Shown here in pieces: positions 63,722 through 64,000 of a stretch of 64,000 bases of DNA. How positions within the stretch are numbered: position 1 is the stretch's first letter; each line of letters starts with the position of its first letter. The notes below the pieces were generated by a model, which saw only the letters and a program-made list of their open reading frames with translations, was not told where the DNA came from and did no database searches. The DNA comes from Alteromonas hispanica (lineage in GTDB: Bacteria; Pseudomonadota; Gammaproteobacteria; Enterobacterales; Alteromonadaceae): assembly GCF_010500915.1 (NCBI RefSeq), contig NZ_JAAAWP010000008.1:144824-208823 (forward strand), given 5' to 3'. Position numbers and translations under genes: made by a program.

Positions 63722-63778
63722 ATGTCTAGTGTTTTGAAAACAGGTGAATTGGCTATGAATGGGGTACGTTTTAACTAA
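63722..63778 (+). CDS. 18-residue peptide behind a perfect Shine-Dalgarno (possible leader or broken small gene)
   Basis: ATG at 63722 gives MSSVLKTGELAMNGVRFN, then TAA at 63776-63778. The same frame stays open for 20 codons after the stop, reading PFLRHHSGWLIRWPKHGESQ to TAA at 63839-63841, which overlaps the following hairpin. So either a true 18-residue leader peptide, or a small gene of about 39 residues broken by TAA. I do not recognise the sequence. The tight unit (super-SD, tiny frame, terminator) stands free of neighbours. Confidence 0.45.
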   Translation: MSSVLKTGELAMNGVRFN

Positions 63779-63828
63779 CCCTTCTTACGTCACCATTCTG
63801 GCTGGCTGATTCGCTGGCCAAAGCACGG

Positions 63829-63856
63829 GGAGTCGCAGTAATGCGGCTCCTTTTTT
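63829..63856 (+). terminator. Terminator of the mini-gene
   Basis: Stem GGAGTCGC, loop AGTAAT, GCGGCTCC (one G-U pair), then six T. It is strong and lies 50 bases after the peptide stop. The second in-frame stop (63839) falls in its loop. Confidence 0.85.
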
Positions 63857-63935
63857 CATAAAGGGGGTCAGATCCTGAGGTATCCCCACAAATAATGACT
63901 AAAATTCAGTAAGATAAAAAATAAAGGGAACATTC

Positions 63936-64000
63936 ATGACGTTTGGTGATCAGATCTTTCGCCAAAAACAAATGAAGGTTAAACGCCATGAATGCCCTAT
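63936..64000 (+). CDS. Start of an unidentified gene (truncated by the window edge)
   Basis: ATG at 63936 with AAAGGGA 6 bases upstream. The 21 visible codons begin MTFGDQIFRQKQMKVKRHEC. Basic and Lys/Arg/Gln-rich, too short to identify. A GGGGGTCAGATCCTGAG segment precedes it at 63864-63880, similar to sequences beside REP-associated elements, so a transposase is one guess with no real support. Confidence 0.4.
   Translation, partial: MTFGDQIFRQKQMKVKRHECP

Noticed and set aside
63936..64000. Transposase at the right edge
   Set aside because: Only 21 residues are visible and none is diagnostic.

Overview
The window looks like a chromosomal segment of a marine gammaproteobacterium of the Alteromonadales, most probably Alteromonas or a close relative (inference). 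The grounds are a moderate GC content, the conserved blocks serA-rpiA, ssrS/fau, ygfB-pepP-ubiH-ubiI and gcvTHP, and an N-acetylglucosamine (GlcNAc) utilisation locus of the type known from Shewanella and Alteromonas. No rRNA, tRNA or CRISPR array is visible, and no insertion sequence can be recognised.

Layout. (1) 1-5.6 kb, minus strand: the 5' end of serA, rpiA, fau (5-formyl-THF cyclo-ligase), a GAF hybrid histidine kinase, a nucleoside hydrolase, ribokinase and the 6S RNA gene ssrS, which lies immediately upstream of rbsK. Hydrolase, ribokinase and ribose-5-phosphate isomerase together can take a nucleoside to free base plus pentose phosphate. (2) 6.2-12.2 kb, plus strand: ygfB-pepP-ubiH-ubiI and an exported M24 peptidase. 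(3) 12.3-26.3 kb: a LysR regulator, then a GlcNAc/chitooligosaccharide locus. A LacI-type regulator (NagR) and a flavin-dependent tryptophan-halogenase-like protein face a TonB receptor, a lipoprotein beta-hexosaminidase, nagK, nagB-II, nagA and nagP. Three copies of a near-perfect 18-bp palindrome (AATGACAGCGYTGTCATT) mark the operators. (4) 26.5-31.8 kb: a DUF4168-like gene broken by an in-frame stop, then gcvT-gcvH-gcvP with clear terminators.

(5) 31.9-39.8 kb, minus strand: an accessory island. Three tightly packed genes (TerB-domain membrane protein, BrxD-like ATPase, Lhr-like helicase) have the composition of the Shango anti-phage system. Beside them is a class II Fic protein with an AbiEi-like N-terminus and three 24-bp-spaced repeats at its own promoter. 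(6) 40-49 kb: an ArgO-like exporter, a serine-hydrolase-fold lipoprotein, a diguanylate cyclase, small hypothetical genes, a DUF6174-like lipoprotein, RhlE, a PQQ-type sugar dehydrogenase, and a GNAT gene interrupted by TAG. This stretch is rich in short tandem repeats. (7) 49-64 kb: a DUF4105/DUF3015 pair, a RIO kinase, an S9 peptidase, a PAS-GGDEF protein, a TPR hybrid kinase, YihY, RecQ and YaeQ. Near the right edge is a very short ORF behind a Shine-Dalgarno matching 13 bases of the 16S tail, followed by a terminator.

The candidates most worth following are the Shango-plus-Fic island, the perfect-SD mini-gene at 63.7 kb, the 6S RNA coupled to ribose salvage, the halogenase placed under NagR, and three frames that each continue sensibly past a single stop codon.
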